Source: an uncultured bacterium (GTDB taxonomy: Bacteria > Patescibacteriota > Minisyncoccia > Phycocordibacterales > CAIJYI01). From it: a stretch of DNA of 36,251 nt. Below, piece after piece: positions 8,146 to 17,500 of this stretch (the stretch's first letter is position 1; each line of letters begins with the position of its first letter). The notes beneath the pieces are model-generated. The model had not been told where the DNA came from and searched no databases. It worked only from the letters and a program-made list of their open reading frames with translations. Position numbers and translations under genes: made by a program. The stretch spans positions 1 to 36,251 of the forward strand of contig CAIJYI010000038.1 of the NCBI GenBank assembly GCA_903824855.1, read 5' to 3'.

Positions 8146-9114
8146 ATGTTAATTGATGAAGTAACCATACGAATAAAGGCAGGGCACGGCGGAAAAGGCG
8201 CTGTGGCTTTTCAGAAGATTAAATTTGCTCACGGCCCGACCGGAACGGCGGGTGGTGCCGGCGGTTCAGTCTTTGCTGAAGGTGTTTCCGACTTGGGGGC
8301 GCTTAATCAACTGCGTTTTAAAAAGGATGTTTCTGCAAAGAAAGGAATGGACGGACGCTCACAATTCCGCGATGGAGAAGACTCAGAAGACGAAATTGTA
8401 AAAGTTCCGGTTGGAACGGTTATTCACAATTTAGATACGGGAACAGACGTAGAAGTTACTCATGTTGGAGAGAAAATCTGTATAGCTAAAGGAGGAAGAG
8501 GCGGAAGGGGTAATTTTCATTTTCGCTCATCCACAAATACCACCCCGAGAGAATGCGAACCGGGATTACCGGGTGAGGAATTTACCATACGGTTTGAACT
8601 CAAACTCATCGCAGACATCGGACTTATTGGTTTTCCTAATGCCGGTAAATCCAGCCTCTTAAATGAACTTTCATCAGCAAAAGCCAAAGTAGCAAATTAT
8701 CCCTTCACCACCCTTGAACCAAACCTTGGCGCATATTACGGTCTGATTATTGCCGACATTCCCGGTCTTATCGAAGGAGCTTCAGAAGGGAAAGGTCTTG
8801 GAATAAAATTCCTTCGCCATGTGGAAAGAACTCGCGTACTTTTCCATCTTGTTTCCGCCGAATCAGAAGATCCTGCAAAAGAATATGAAGCGACCCGCAA
8901 TGAACTGGAAAAATATAATCCCGAACTTTTAAAAAAGAAAGAATATGTTTTTCTCAGCAAGATTGATACCATACCGCCTGCAGAAATGAAAAAGAAACTC
9001 ACGGCGCTCAAAAAGAAAAACAAGAACGCCATTGCTCTATCCGTTTTGGATTCTGAGAGTTTGAAAGAAGTGAAAAAAATTCTTGCGGAAGTAGAAAAAG
9101 AAAAAGAAGTTTAG
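8146..9114 (+). CDS. obgE: GTPase Obg/CgtA
   Basis: Obg fold (DEVTIRIKAGHGGKGAVAF...GGRGGRGN) followed by G domain GFPNAGKSSLLN, DIPGLIEGASEGKGLG, LSKID. Confidence 0.95.
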   Translation: MLIDEVTIRIKAGHGGKGAVAFQKIKFAHGPTGTAGGAGGSVFAEGVSDLGALNQLRFKKDVSAKKGMDGRSQFRDGEDSEDEIVKVPVGTVIHNLDTGTDVEVTHVGEKICIAKGGRGGRGNFHFRSSTNTTPRECEPGLPGEEFTIRFELKLIADIGLIGFPNAGKSSLLNELSSAKAKVANYPFTTLEPNLGAYYGLIIADIPGLIEGASEGKGLGIKFLRHVERTRVLFHLVSAESEDPAKEYEATRNELEKYNPELLKKKEYVFLSKIDTIPPAEMKKKLTALKKKNKNAIALSVLDSESLKEVKKILAEVEKEKEV

Positions 9115-9130
9115 TATGAAATAAAAAAAA

Positions 9131-9162
9131 GGATGAAATTAATTTTCATCTTTTTTTATTCT
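9131..9162 (+). terminator. Intrinsic terminator
   Basis: GATGAAATTAATTTTCATC + T7. Confidence 0.7.
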
Positions 9163-9170
9163 AAACGGGA

Positions 9171-10457
9171 TTATGATACCTCTCCCAACATAGGGATTCC
9201 GATATGTCTCCTACCTGTTTCGCCTTTTAGGAGGAATTGGACTCTTTGCACCTTTTCTCCGCGTTCATTTTTATGGGCCGGATTATTCATGGCAAGAAAA
9301 CTTGAACCGAGAAAAATGGTATGTTTGCCGTATTTTTCATCCATTTTATCAATTTGCAGATATACTTTTTTCATCGCGTCAGCCTGCAGTGTTCCTCCAA
9401 AAAGATCGGGTTGAGAACATTCTCCCGATGCGAGTTTGCTAAGGACGACGCCGGTGCTTCGATAGAGAACACCTTTTGAATATACCTCATCAAAGTTATT
9501 GCGTACGATATCGAGTATTTCTTTGGGAATATTTGTATTTCGGGAAAGTTTTATTTCAAGTCCGAAATGTTTAAAATCCTGCGTTTTTAAGAAGAAAGAA
9601 ATTTCCTTTGAAACAAGTCCGTGACGCCGTGCTTTGATGCAGGCATTTTCTATATTTTTTGATAGTTCCGAAAAAACAAAATCTCTTTCTCTAGAAGGCG
9701 GGGTGAAGGTCTTTGTTTTACTAATGGATTGATAATCATTTTTTTCTTCGGTAGAAAGAGAGAACACAGATTCTCCTCGGAGTTCTTTCCAAATTTCTTT
9801 ATGCGGTTTTGTAAGTTTTTCGTTAATCCACCACTCGGGCTTTTCAATAAACTGAAGAGCCGTTTTTATTCCGTGTGCAAGAAGAAAACTTTCTGTTTGC
9901 GGGCCAATACCCCAGATTTTTCCAATTGGTGTACTATCGAGAAAGCGGGGAATCATGTCGGTATGAATAATAGTTAGACCTGACGGCTTTTTCCATTTTG
10001 AACCAAGCTTTGCCAGTACTTTTGTCGGGGCGAGGCCGACGGAAAATGTCATTCCGAGTTCTTTATCGAGATCGTATTTTATGCGTTCGGCCATATCTTC
10101 GTAAGTCATTCGAAGTGAACGGCGAAGACCGGTGAGTTCCGCAAAACATTCGTCGATACTATACTCTTCAACGGCGGGAGTGTATCTTCTCACAATGGAA
10201 AACATGCGTTTTGAATATAGACTGTATGTCTCGTAATCGGAAGGAAGAATTATCGCCTGCGGGCAAATTTTTTTTATTTCGTATATGGTCATTCCTCGCT
10301 TTATTCCCATGGCTTTTGCTTCGTAGGTAAGAGCGGTCGCCATTCCGCGTTCTTTTCCAACGATGACGGGTTTTCCTCGGAGTGCCGGATTCTTCGCGAC
10401 CTCGCAACTCGCAAAAAATGCATCTCCGTCAATATGTAAGATTGCTTTGGAGTTCAT
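9171..10457 (-). CDS. dinB: Y-family DNA polymerase (DinB/UmuC type)
   Basis: ILHIDGDAFFASCEVAKNPALRGKPVIVG, EEYSIDECFAELTG, GLAPTKVLAKLGSKWKKPSG, GIGPQTE. Confidence 0.92.
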   Translation of the reverse strand: MNSKAILHIDGDAFFASCEVAKNPALRGKPVIVGKERGMATALTYEAKAMGIKRGMTIYEIKKICPQAIILPSDYETYSLYSKRMFSIVRRYTPAVEEYSIDECFAELTGLRRSLRMTYEDMAERIKYDLDKELGMTFSVGLAPTKVLAKLGSKWKKPSGLTIIHTDMIPRFLDSTPIGKIWGIGPQTESFLLAHGIKTALQFIEKPEWWINEKLTKPHKEIWKELRGESVFSLSTEEKNDYQSISKTKTFTPPSRERDFVFSELSKNIENACIKARRHGLVSKEISFFLKTQDFKHFGLEIKLSRNTNIPKEILDIVRNNFDEVYSKGVLYRSTGVVLSKLASGECSQPDLFGGTLQADAMKKVYLQIDKMDEKYGKHTIFLGSSFLAMNNPAHKNERGEKVQRVQFLLKGETGRRHIGIPMLGEVS

Positions 10458-10483
10458 CAAGTTATAAAGTTTATCAAGTTCAT
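10451..10483. repeat. Left 33-bp inverted repeat of the four-helix-bundle cassette
   Basis: agttcatcaagttataaagtttatcaagttcat; reverse complement matches 10902-10934 at 31/33 positions. Confidence 0.9.
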
Positions 10484-10532
10484 AAAGAGCGAATGGCGAC
10501 AGGGTCTTTTTTTGGTTCTCACTTTTTTGAGT

Positions 10533-10877
10533 TTATAGTGTTTTTATTAATCCGGATAATAGTCTGGATATTTCTGTTGATGAATACGTCAATTTTTCAA
10601 ATTCTTGATTTGAGATATATTTTAATTTTAATGCAATGTATAACATTGAACGAACTTCACCACAAGAACCTTTTGAAATATATAAAAACTGCTTAAATTC
10701 TTTATTGCTTCTCCTTTCATATCCTTCAGCTATATTATTTCCAATACTTATTACTGCTCTTTCTATCTGATTTTTGAAGCTAAAGTCTTTGTTGTTTTTG
10801 AACATATTATAAATGTAAAGAGCTAAATCTTGTGATTTTTGCCATGACAGAATATCTTCAAATTTTTCAATTTTCAT
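10533..10877 (-). CDS. Four-helix-bundle protein (23S rRNA intervening-sequence protein family)
   Basis: KFEDILSWQKSQDLALYIYNMFKN...FKNQIERAVISIGNNIAEGYERRSNKEFKQFLYISKGSCGEVRSMLYIALKLKYIS, typical of this family. Confidence 0.93.
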   Translation of the reverse strand: MKIEKFEDILSWQKSQDLALYIYNMFKNNKDFSFKNQIERAVISIGNNIAEGYERRSNKEFKQFLYISKGSCGEVRSMLYIALKLKYISNQEFEKLTYSSTEISRLLSGLIKTL

Positions 10878-10901
10878 TTTTTTTATTCTGTGCAGTACTT
10901 G

Positions 10902-10934
10902 ATAAACTTGATAAACTTTATAACTTGATAAACT
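10902..10934. repeat. Right 33-bp inverted repeat of the four-helix-bundle cassette
   Basis: ataaacttgataaactttataacttgataaact. Confidence 0.9.
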
Positions 10935-10936
10935 CT

Positions 10937-11500
10937 TTAGTATTTGCGTATTACGGCTTTTACGACGGCGGCGATTCGTAGATTACTGCGTGGAAATATC
11001 GGTTGATATTTTGCATTTGCGGCTTCGAGGTAGGGCATACCATTTTTTTTACGTAGATATTTCATCGTCCAACCACCATCGACTTCTGCGATAACTATTT
11101 GGCCTTCTTTTGGTGAAGAAGTGCGCTCGACGAGAACGGTATCTCCTTCGATAATCCCCGCATCTTTCATGGAATCGCCTTTCACTTTTAACATATAAGT
11201 GGACTCTTTATTTGGTATGAGATATTCATCAAGTGACATGGTGTCGATAAGCTCTTCTTCGGCGGCGGAAGGGAAGCCGGCTTCGACGAGTCCGAGTATT
11301 TTTATATCGTAAAAAAGCGTTCCGGGAAGAAGGTGTCCCGTTTTGTCTTTATCAAGAAAATTTTGTTCTCTTAATTTTGAAATAATTCGAACCGCGGAAG
11401 TTTTAGACTTCGCATCAAGTAGATGGGTGATTTCGGAAATTGAAGGCATCCTTTTCTTTCCCTGATAAAAAGCTTTAATCTTTTGTTTGATATTTTCCAT
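10937..11500 (-). CDS. lexA: LexA-family SOS repressor
   Basis: N-terminal HTH-like region, cleavage-type VEAGFPSAAEEE, catalytic GDSMKDAGI and WTMKYLRK. ATG at 11500. Confidence 0.9.
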   Translation of the reverse strand: MENIKQKIKAFYQGKKRMPSISEITHLLDAKSKTSAVRIISKLREQNFLDKDKTGHLLPGTLFYDIKILGLVEAGFPSAAEEELIDTMSLDEYLIPNKESTYMLKVKGDSMKDAGIIEGDTVLVERTSSPKEGQIVIAEVDGGWTMKYLRKKNGMPYLEAANAKYQPIFPRSNLRIAAVVKAVIRKY

Positions 11501-11506
11501 ATCTCC

Positions 11507-11535
11507 AGTATATGTGTACGAATGTACACAGTCAA
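11507..11535 (-). promoter_or_regulatory. lexA promoter with palindromic candidate LexA operator filling the -35/-10 spacer
   Basis: Minus strand TTGAC[TGTGTACATTCGTACACA]TATACT. 17-bp spacer; 7+7 bp perfect inverted repeat TGTGTAC-N4-GTACACA (11513-11530). Confidence 0.8.
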
Positions 11536-11570
11536 GAAAAACGGTGTATAAGTCAAAAATACTCAATAAA

Positions 11571-11596
11571 AAAGCCGGCAAATATTGCCGGCTTTA
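11571..11596 (-). terminator. Intrinsic terminator of the UDP-sugar dehydrogenase gene
   Basis: AAAGCCGGCAAATATTGCCGGCTTT with flanking A/T runs. Confidence 0.75.
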
Positions 11597-11605
11597 AAAA
11601 ATATT

Positions 11606-12469
11606 TCAATCACTATCACCATATACACCTTTCAGTAAATCCAAATCTTTTCCGCTGGATTTAAGAAGATGATTGTTTTTCTTTTCGAGGGCTCGAAGTG
11701 CTTCGACGCCGAAAGCATCTTGCATTTCTTTTTCATAAAGATTGGCGAAGGCAGCAAAGTCTTTTATAAAACAATGTCCTCCGGCACCTCGTCCACTTTT
11801 GTGAACGGGATCCAGATGGGTATCTCCAATCCTTGGGTCTGCTCTCATTGCATCGCGAACCGTTTCGTAATCTACGTCCGGAAATTTTTTTGCAAGATCA
11901 TGAAACATGTTTGCAAAAACAACCTTAACATAGAGAAAACAATTACCGCCGTACTTTATGAATTCCGCTTCTTCAGAGGAACAAATAAGTTGATAAGGCG
12001 CTTTAGGAGAAACCTCAAGCACTTTTTCCGCGGCGATTCTGTATTTTTTCGTATCTTTTGGAATGCCGACAATCGTTCTCTTTGGATATTTTGTATCTTC
12101 CATAGCCCTGGCTTCTTCAAGAAATTCAGGCGAATGAACAATCAAAATATCGGGAAATTTTTGTTGAAGTTGTGATGTTGTTCCCGGAATCACCGTTGAT
12201 TTAATGACTGCAATTTTTCCTTTTCCTACAAGAGGTAGTACCTTTTGGAGAATTGCATCACTGAAGCCATCCGGAGTTGTTGGTGTTGGAACAGCGATAA
12301 AGACAATGTCGCACTTCGCGATTTTATTTTTATTCTTACAATACGGTTCCTCATTGGCATAACGAATGACGTCATAACCACGTTCTTCAAAGTTGTCGGC
12401 ATAATTTTTTCCTATCCAACCTTGACCGATAAATCCAATTTTTGGATTTTTTGTTTTTTTCATATTCAT
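11606..12469 (-). CDS. UDP-glucose/GDP-mannose dehydrogenase-family protein, short form
   Basis: IGFIGQGWIGKNYADNFEERGYDVIRY, VPTPTTPDG, KSTVIPGTT, HSPEFLEEARAMED, EAEFIKYGGNCFL, GRGAGGHCFIKD. Ends shortly after the central domain. Confidence 0.85.
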   Translation of the reverse strand: MNMKKTKNPKIGFIGQGWIGKNYADNFEERGYDVIRYANEEPYCKNKNKIAKCDIVFIAVPTPTTPDGFSDAILQKVLPLVGKGKIAVIKSTVIPGTTSQLQQKFPDILIVHSPEFLEEARAMEDTKYPKRTIVGIPKDTKKYRIAAEKVLEVSPKAPYQLICSSEEAEFIKYGGNCFLYVKVVFANMFHDLAKKFPDVDYETVRDAMRADPRIGDTHLDPVHKSGRGAGGHCFIKDFAAFANLYEKEMQDAFGVEALRALEKKNNHLLKSSGKDLDLLKGVYGDSD

Positions 12470-12511
12470 TATAACTCCTTCTATCGGGGGCAGGTTTCAA
12501 TAGTTTTTATT

Positions 12512-13144
12512 TTAGTGAATGAATCCTCTTTTAGAGAGGTACATTCTCCTTGTCAGAATAATGACAACGAACGTGCCGTTTACTAATGCAATACACAAAG
12601 GGAAAATTAATGTGGTAATACTGTATGCGCCAAGTGCCGCAATGGCAAAAAAGAATTTTAAGAAACTTAATATCCACATCCAAACGGTTTCTCTGAACGG
12701 ATTTATCCACCCTCGTTTCCACGTAGGGTAAAATGCGATGATGTCAGCAGTCGAAACAATGATAACCGGTAGAATTAATCCGTGTGATATTCTCCACCAG
12801 ATTATTGCTGCCAGTGCGCCAATAAAACAAACCCAATCATTCCATTCCGGTTTTGTTTTTTTGCAAAAAAGTGCATATAAAGCGAGGGCGGTACTGTTTA
12901 ATGCAGTAATACCTGTCGCTGCTGCACCCCACATGGCTCCGCTTTCAATTTGTGCATAAAATCCAAAGCTTATTATTATGGCTATCGGAACCCAGGTAAA
13001 AAGGCTGGGCTTATTGCCGTTCTGGAAAATAATATTATTCCAATAAAAAACATATCCAACCAAACCAATGAGAACTCCGATACCACCGAGGATTGTTTTG
13101 GGGTTTTCCGTTATAAACGAGATAATCGCGCTATAATATTCCAA
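12512..13144 (-). CDS. Polytopic membrane protein of unknown function
   Basis: Multiple hydrophobic helices. TTG start at 13144 preceded by GGGAGAGAAAAA is preferred. Confidence 0.6.
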   Translation of the reverse strand: MEYYSAIISFITENPKTILGGIGVLIGLVGYVFYWNNIIFQNGNKPSLFTWVPIAIIISFGFYAQIESGAMWGAAATGITALNSTALALYALFCKKTKPEWNDWVCFIGALAAIIWWRISHGLILPVIIVSTADIIAFYPTWKRGWINPFRETVWMWILSFLKFFFAIAALGAYSITTLIFPLCIALVNGTFVVIILTRRMYLSKRGFIH

Positions 13145-13270
13145 TTTTTCTCTCCCAAAATAGTGATGAATCAATGTTCATTTCTGACACAATAGTACAG
13201 TAATTCTCGAATAAGTCAATTTTATAAACTCCCATGTTTATGTAAGGTTTTTGTGGTAAAATATTTACAT

Positions 13271-14416
13271 ATGAACCAACATGAACAATCTTCGTATCTT
13301 TCCGAAAAAGAATATGCAAGCGATGAAAGTGTAGTACTTTCGGAGAAGCAGGACGATAGTGCTTTTTCTGAAGAATGCCAAAATCCGGAAAAAATTCCGG
13401 ACGCGCTTTCTCGATTGAAGGTGATAAAAAACCTGCGTTTTATTTCGGGAAACTCTATGGATAATCCGGAAAGAGAAAAAGAGAGAATGACGAAATTGGA
13501 GTATCACGAATCTCATCCAAATCCGCACGGAGTAACTATGGGAATCGAAATTGAAATACCTGAAGAATCGGTTCTTCCTGAAGAGGCAAAAAGTTGGAAT
13601 AAAGGGGAGAAGAAAAAATATTTTTATGAGATGAAAGAAAAATATGCCGAGACCGAAAAGATGGGGGTTCCCGCGGGTAAGGATCATTTTTGGGAATTTG
13701 CAAATTCTCCCGTACAATATCCGGCAACTCTCTCTCGAGAAGTACAGGCGCTTATCGGTATGGGGTTGATTAATCCTGATTATGATAAATTTCCATTACA
13801 TCTGACGCTCGGCGGTATTTCGTTTTCTCCTGACAAGAACGACATCAGTGCTCACGTTCTCGCTCGTGTGCTCGATGCGACCGGTTGGGTGACCACCGGA
13901 GACCGGCTCATCGCACCTTATACAGACCCCGATTCGAACTGGACTTCTCATGATTCACTTTCTGGAATTCGAGAAAGAGGAACTGAAAATATTATTCCCA
14001 TGGAAGGCCGAAATAGCAAAACCGCGGTGGAGTATCGCACCCCATTGTTTAGCTCTCTGTTTGGTTTGGATAGATATTTACACAGTATGTATTATCTTGG
14101 TTCGGCACTTCGCGCGTATCAAGAGCAAAAAAAGGATGACCCGGTGGAAAAACAATTATCAAAAATTTGGCGTGTTTTTTCAGGGAAATGTGAGTCTGTT
14201 TTTGAGGATTACGGATTAAAAAGTCCGGGGGAATTATGGACTCTCGACACGGAAAATCCTGATGAGCATTCTCCGTTCAAAGAACTCTCAAAAGTTTTAG
14301 AAAAAGCGGAAAAGGATCCCGAAAGCAAAGAAGCGAAATTTATTCATGAAGTCCGCGAGCTTATCATCTCAACGCGTGCGGAAATAAAAGAGCTTTTTGA
14401 AAAGAACGAGAAATAA
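13271..14416 (+). CDS. Putative amidoligase-like / COOH-NH2-ligase-fold protein
   Basis: Order GIEIEIPE...DHFWEFANSPVQYP...LHLTLGGIS...AVEYRTPLF resembles the GvElE / ElvSP / HvHv / iEfR arrangement of amidoligases. Confidence 0.45.
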   Translation: MNQHEQSSYLSEKEYASDESVVLSEKQDDSAFSEECQNPEKIPDALSRLKVIKNLRFISGNSMDNPEREKERMTKLEYHESHPNPHGVTMGIEIEIPEESVLPEEAKSWNKGEKKKYFYEMKEKYAETEKMGVPAGKDHFWEFANSPVQYPATLSREVQALIGMGLINPDYDKFPLHLTLGGISFSPDKNDISAHVLARVLDATGWVTTGDRLIAPYTDPDSNWTSHDSLSGIRERGTENIIPMEGRNSKTAVEYRTPLFSSLFGLDRYLHSMYYLGSALRAYQEQKKDDPVEKQLSKIWRVFSGKCESVFEDYGLKSPGELWTLDTENPDEHSPFKELSKVLEKAEKDPESKEAKFIHEVRELIISTRAEIKELFEKNEK

Positions 14417-14418
14417 TT

Positions 14419-15717
14419 ATGAGAAAAATAACACATCAAACCGTTGTTCGAGAAAATGATTTTTTGCGAATGCTGACGAGCATTCGAGTCGGAACATTTC
14501 TTGCTTGGCGCGATATTAAACGCGCAAATATTTGGACCACACTACTCATAATTTTTGTTATGACGGTGACTTTTTTAAATCTCGTTGTTGTTAGTGGTAT
14601 TTTAGTCGGACTCATTGAAGGCGCTGTTGTTGCTCAGAAAGAACACTATACAGGCGACGTTATTATATCGCATCTTCGACAAAAAAATTATATTGAACAG
14701 AGTACTGATATTGTTCGTTATTTGCATTCCTTACCTTCAGTGCAAGATGTTAGTGCCCGTTATATTCAAGGAGGAAGTATAGAAGCAAACTATAAAACAA
14801 AAGTGCGTGCGTCAGATATTACTGATAATGCCCCGGCTCTTATTGCCGGTATTTCGCCTTTTGATGAAAATTCTGTAACCGGTATTTCACATACGTTAAT
14901 TGACGGAAAATATTTGGATGAAGGAGATTATGATAAAATTCTCGTCGGAGCAAGTTTGCTCTATAAATACACTCCTGTTGATACGCCAAGCTTGCGTACT
15001 CTCGAGAATGTTGAAGTTGGAAGTAAAGTACGCCTCAATATCGGCGGTTTTGTCCGGGAGGTTACCGTGAAAGGAATTTTGAAGAGTAAGGTGAGCGAAG
15101 TAGATAGCCGTATTTTTATGACAGACACACAACTTCGCGGGTTGATTGGAAGAACAGACCTCAATGCCGATGAAATTGTTGTTAAATTGAAACCGGGAGC
15201 TGATCCTTCCTATGTAAAAAATCAGCTTACAAATTTAGGATATGCTAATCTCGCAAAGATTCAGACAAGCGAAGAAGCTCAACCAAAATTTTTGAAGGAC
15301 ATGAAAGATACTTTTAATTTACTCGGTAATGTCATTGGAACCATCGGACTTGTCGTCGCATCAATAACAATTTTCATTATCATTTTTGTAAATGCAATTA
15401 CTCGCAGAAAATATATCGGAATCATGAAGGGGATAGGTATCGACTCGGATGCGATTGAGTTGTCGTATATTATGCAAGCATTTTTTTACGGAATTTTTGG
15501 TTCAGCTATTGGTCTTGGTATTATTTTTGGATTCCTGAAACCATATTTTGCAGCGAACCCGATTAACTTTCCGTTCAGTGACGGTATATTGGTGGCCGAC
15601 CCCATGGGGGTAATGGTGCGTGTCGGAGTGCTCATGCTTGCGACAGTTATCGCAGGGTTCATTCCCGCTAAAATCGTAGTTCGTCAAAATACATTAGACG
15701 CTATTCTCGGAAGATAA
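14419..15717 (+). CDS. ABC transporter permease (FtsX/LolC/MacB-like)
   Basis: N-terminal TM, large periplasmic-type region, then three TM helices with RRKYIGIMKGIGIDSDAIELSYIMQAFFYGIFGSAIG. Confidence 0.88.
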   Translation: MRKITHQTVVRENDFLRMLTSIRVGTFLAWRDIKRANIWTTLLIIFVMTVTFLNLVVVSGILVGLIEGAVVAQKEHYTGDVIISHLRQKNYIEQSTDIVRYLHSLPSVQDVSARYIQGGSIEANYKTKVRASDITDNAPALIAGISPFDENSVTGISHTLIDGKYLDEGDYDKILVGASLLYKYTPVDTPSLRTLENVEVGSKVRLNIGGFVREVTVKGILKSKVSEVDSRIFMTDTQLRGLIGRTDLNADEIVVKLKPGADPSYVKNQLTNLGYANLAKIQTSEEAQPKFLKDMKDTFNLLGNVIGTIGLVVASITIFIIIFVNAITRRKYIGIMKGIGIDSDAIELSYIMQAFFYGIFGSAIGLGIIFGFLKPYFAANPINFPFSDGILVADPMGVMVRVGVLMLATVIAGFIPAKIVVRQNTLDAILGR

Positions 15718-15725
15718 TTATATTT

Positions 15726-16412
15726 ATGATTATAGTAAAAGGACTCAAAAAAACATATAAAATTGGAAGCACAGAATTACCCGTTCTTCGTGGTATTGAT
15801 ATGCACGTTGAAAAAGGAGAATTCGTTTCCATAACAGGTCGTTCCGGTTCCGGGAAAAGTACACTCTTGTACCAGCTTGGCCTTCTTGATTATCCAAATT
15901 CGGGCAGTATTATTATTGACCGCATGGAAACCTCTGAGCTTACTTCCTCTGAACGCACCAGTATGCGTCTGATTGAACTTGGTTATGTGTTTCAGGATTA
16001 TGCTCTTTTACCGTCATTGACGGCTGTTGAAAATGTAATGGTGCCTATTCTCATGCTTTCCCTCAGTAAAAAAGAAGCACATAAAAAAGCCAAACATGCT
16101 CTTTCGTTGGTCGGGCTCTCCGAACGCCTTAATAGTCTTCCAAGTCAGCTTTCCGGAGGGGAACAACAGCGCGTTTCTATTGCACGTGCGATTGGTTTTG
16201 AACCGAAAATTCTTTTTGCCGATGAACCGACCGCAAATCTTGATACTGAAACGTCAAAAATGGTTCTTGATATTTTCTTGCAGTTAAATGCACTTGGACA
16301 GACTATTGTTATGGTGACTCACGAAAAAGATTATGCGATGTTAGCCGATAGAATTCTCACTCTTTCAGACGGGGTAATCAGTGAAACTAAAATTGGGAAA
16401 AAAAAGAAGTAA
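15726..16412 (+). CDS. ABC transporter ATP-binding protein (LolD/MacB type)
   Basis: Walker A GRSGSGKST, LSGGEQQRVSIARA, Walker B ILFADEPTANLD. Confidence 0.95.
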   Translation: MIIVKGLKKTYKIGSTELPVLRGIDMHVEKGEFVSITGRSGSGKSTLLYQLGLLDYPNSGSIIIDRMETSELTSSERTSMRLIELGYVFQDYALLPSLTAVENVMVPILMLSLSKKEAHKKAKHALSLVGLSERLNSLPSQLSGGEQQRVSIARAIGFEPKILFADEPTANLDTETSKMVLDIFLQLNALGQTIVMVTHEKDYAMLADRILTLSDGVISETKIGKKKK

Positions 16413-16429
16413 TATTAACTATTAAAAAA

Positions 16430-16454
16430 CCCGCTCCGAAAAATCGGAACGGGG
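16430..16454 (-). terminator. Intrinsic terminator between convergent genes
   Basis: Minus strand CCCCGTTCCGATTTTTCGGAGCGGGTTTTTTAA. Confidence 0.7.
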
Positions 16455-16464
16455 GGATGGAAAA

Positions 16465-17376
16465 TTATTCCATCGAGATTTTTTTTAATGCTGATTCTAT
16501 TGATCGGGAAGAAATCATTCCCGATTGTTGTGTAATTCCGCCATTACTATCTTCTTTTGAGAGAGTTGTCATGCCTAGAACTTTGAAGTCTAGGAGAGAA
16601 ACAACAGGTCCTCCTGAATTTCCTGAATTAATTGGTATTATCATGTGGATGTAATTTGTGCGTCCGGACATAAATGTATTAAATCCGAGAATTCCTCTGG
16701 TTAGCGTAAAAGGAAGATACAGAGGGCAGCCCATGGTGATAATCGGTTCGTCAGGTAAAACATAAGGACCTTTTCCTGAAATAACAAACCCGTTGATAAT
16801 ATTCGGTGAAGCGGAACGAAATTCCACCGGTACAAATTTATCAGGCAAACTTGTTGTTGAATCAATTTTTGTTTGATCCACTTTTAAGACAGCCATATCC
16901 ATATCAGGCACGATTGAGAAAACAGAAACCGGAAATGAGTGGTCTTTTGAGTCTGTTAAAGAATATTCAACATCAAAACGAGTTTTTCCTTTCACCCATG
17001 CCGGAGGATTTTCTCCCGACAGAGTTTTTTCTGTGCATAAATCGATTGCCTTTTTCGGGTCAATCACATGTTTATTCGTAACGAAATATCCTTTTTCACT
17101 CACGGTGAATGAGGTCCCGATTCCCTGCGAGCAAGAATGTTTTGTTTCCTCATTAGTAACAGTATTTTTGCTCAAGATATAAACATCCATTTTAAGATAA
17201 AACGTTGAAGGAGAGAGTATCTCTCGTGCGTGTGCCGTTTCCTGGAATTCTGAAATCGCGTGGCTGTTTATTGGTGTGGATACTGACCCCCATGGTCTTC
17301 CGATATAATAGACAAGTACGACGGCAAGAATAATTCCGAGTATATTTAAAAGCGGTGTCCAGAAATATTTGTTCAT
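16465..17376 (-). CDS. Membrane-anchored trypsin-like (HtrA/S1C-like) serine protease without evident PDZ domain
   Basis: N-terminal TM; catalytic motifs TNKHVI, DMAVLKV, INSGNSGGPVV. AGGAGAAATTATATG start. Confidence 0.85.
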   Translation of the reverse strand: MNKYFWTPLLNILGIILAVVLVYYIGRPWGSVSTPINSHAISEFQETAHAREILSPSTFYLKMDVYILSKNTVTNEETKHSCSQGIGTSFTVSEKGYFVTNKHVIDPKKAIDLCTEKTLSGENPPAWVKGKTRFDVEYSLTDSKDHSFPVSVFSIVPDMDMAVLKVDQTKIDSTTSLPDKFVPVEFRSASPNIINGFVISGKGPYVLPDEPIITMGCPLYLPFTLTRGILGFNTFMSGRTNYIHMIIPINSGNSGGPVVSLLDFKVLGMTTLSKEDSNGGITQQSGMISSRSIESALKKISME

Positions 17377-17500
17377 ATAATTTCTCCTTTTCTGTGTGTG
17401 AAATAACTGAAGACTAAGATAAAGCTACACAACATATTGCTATTTGTCAAATTTCTTTGCCTTGTGTGTTTGCTTTGTTTTTTGTTATTATTTTAGATAT

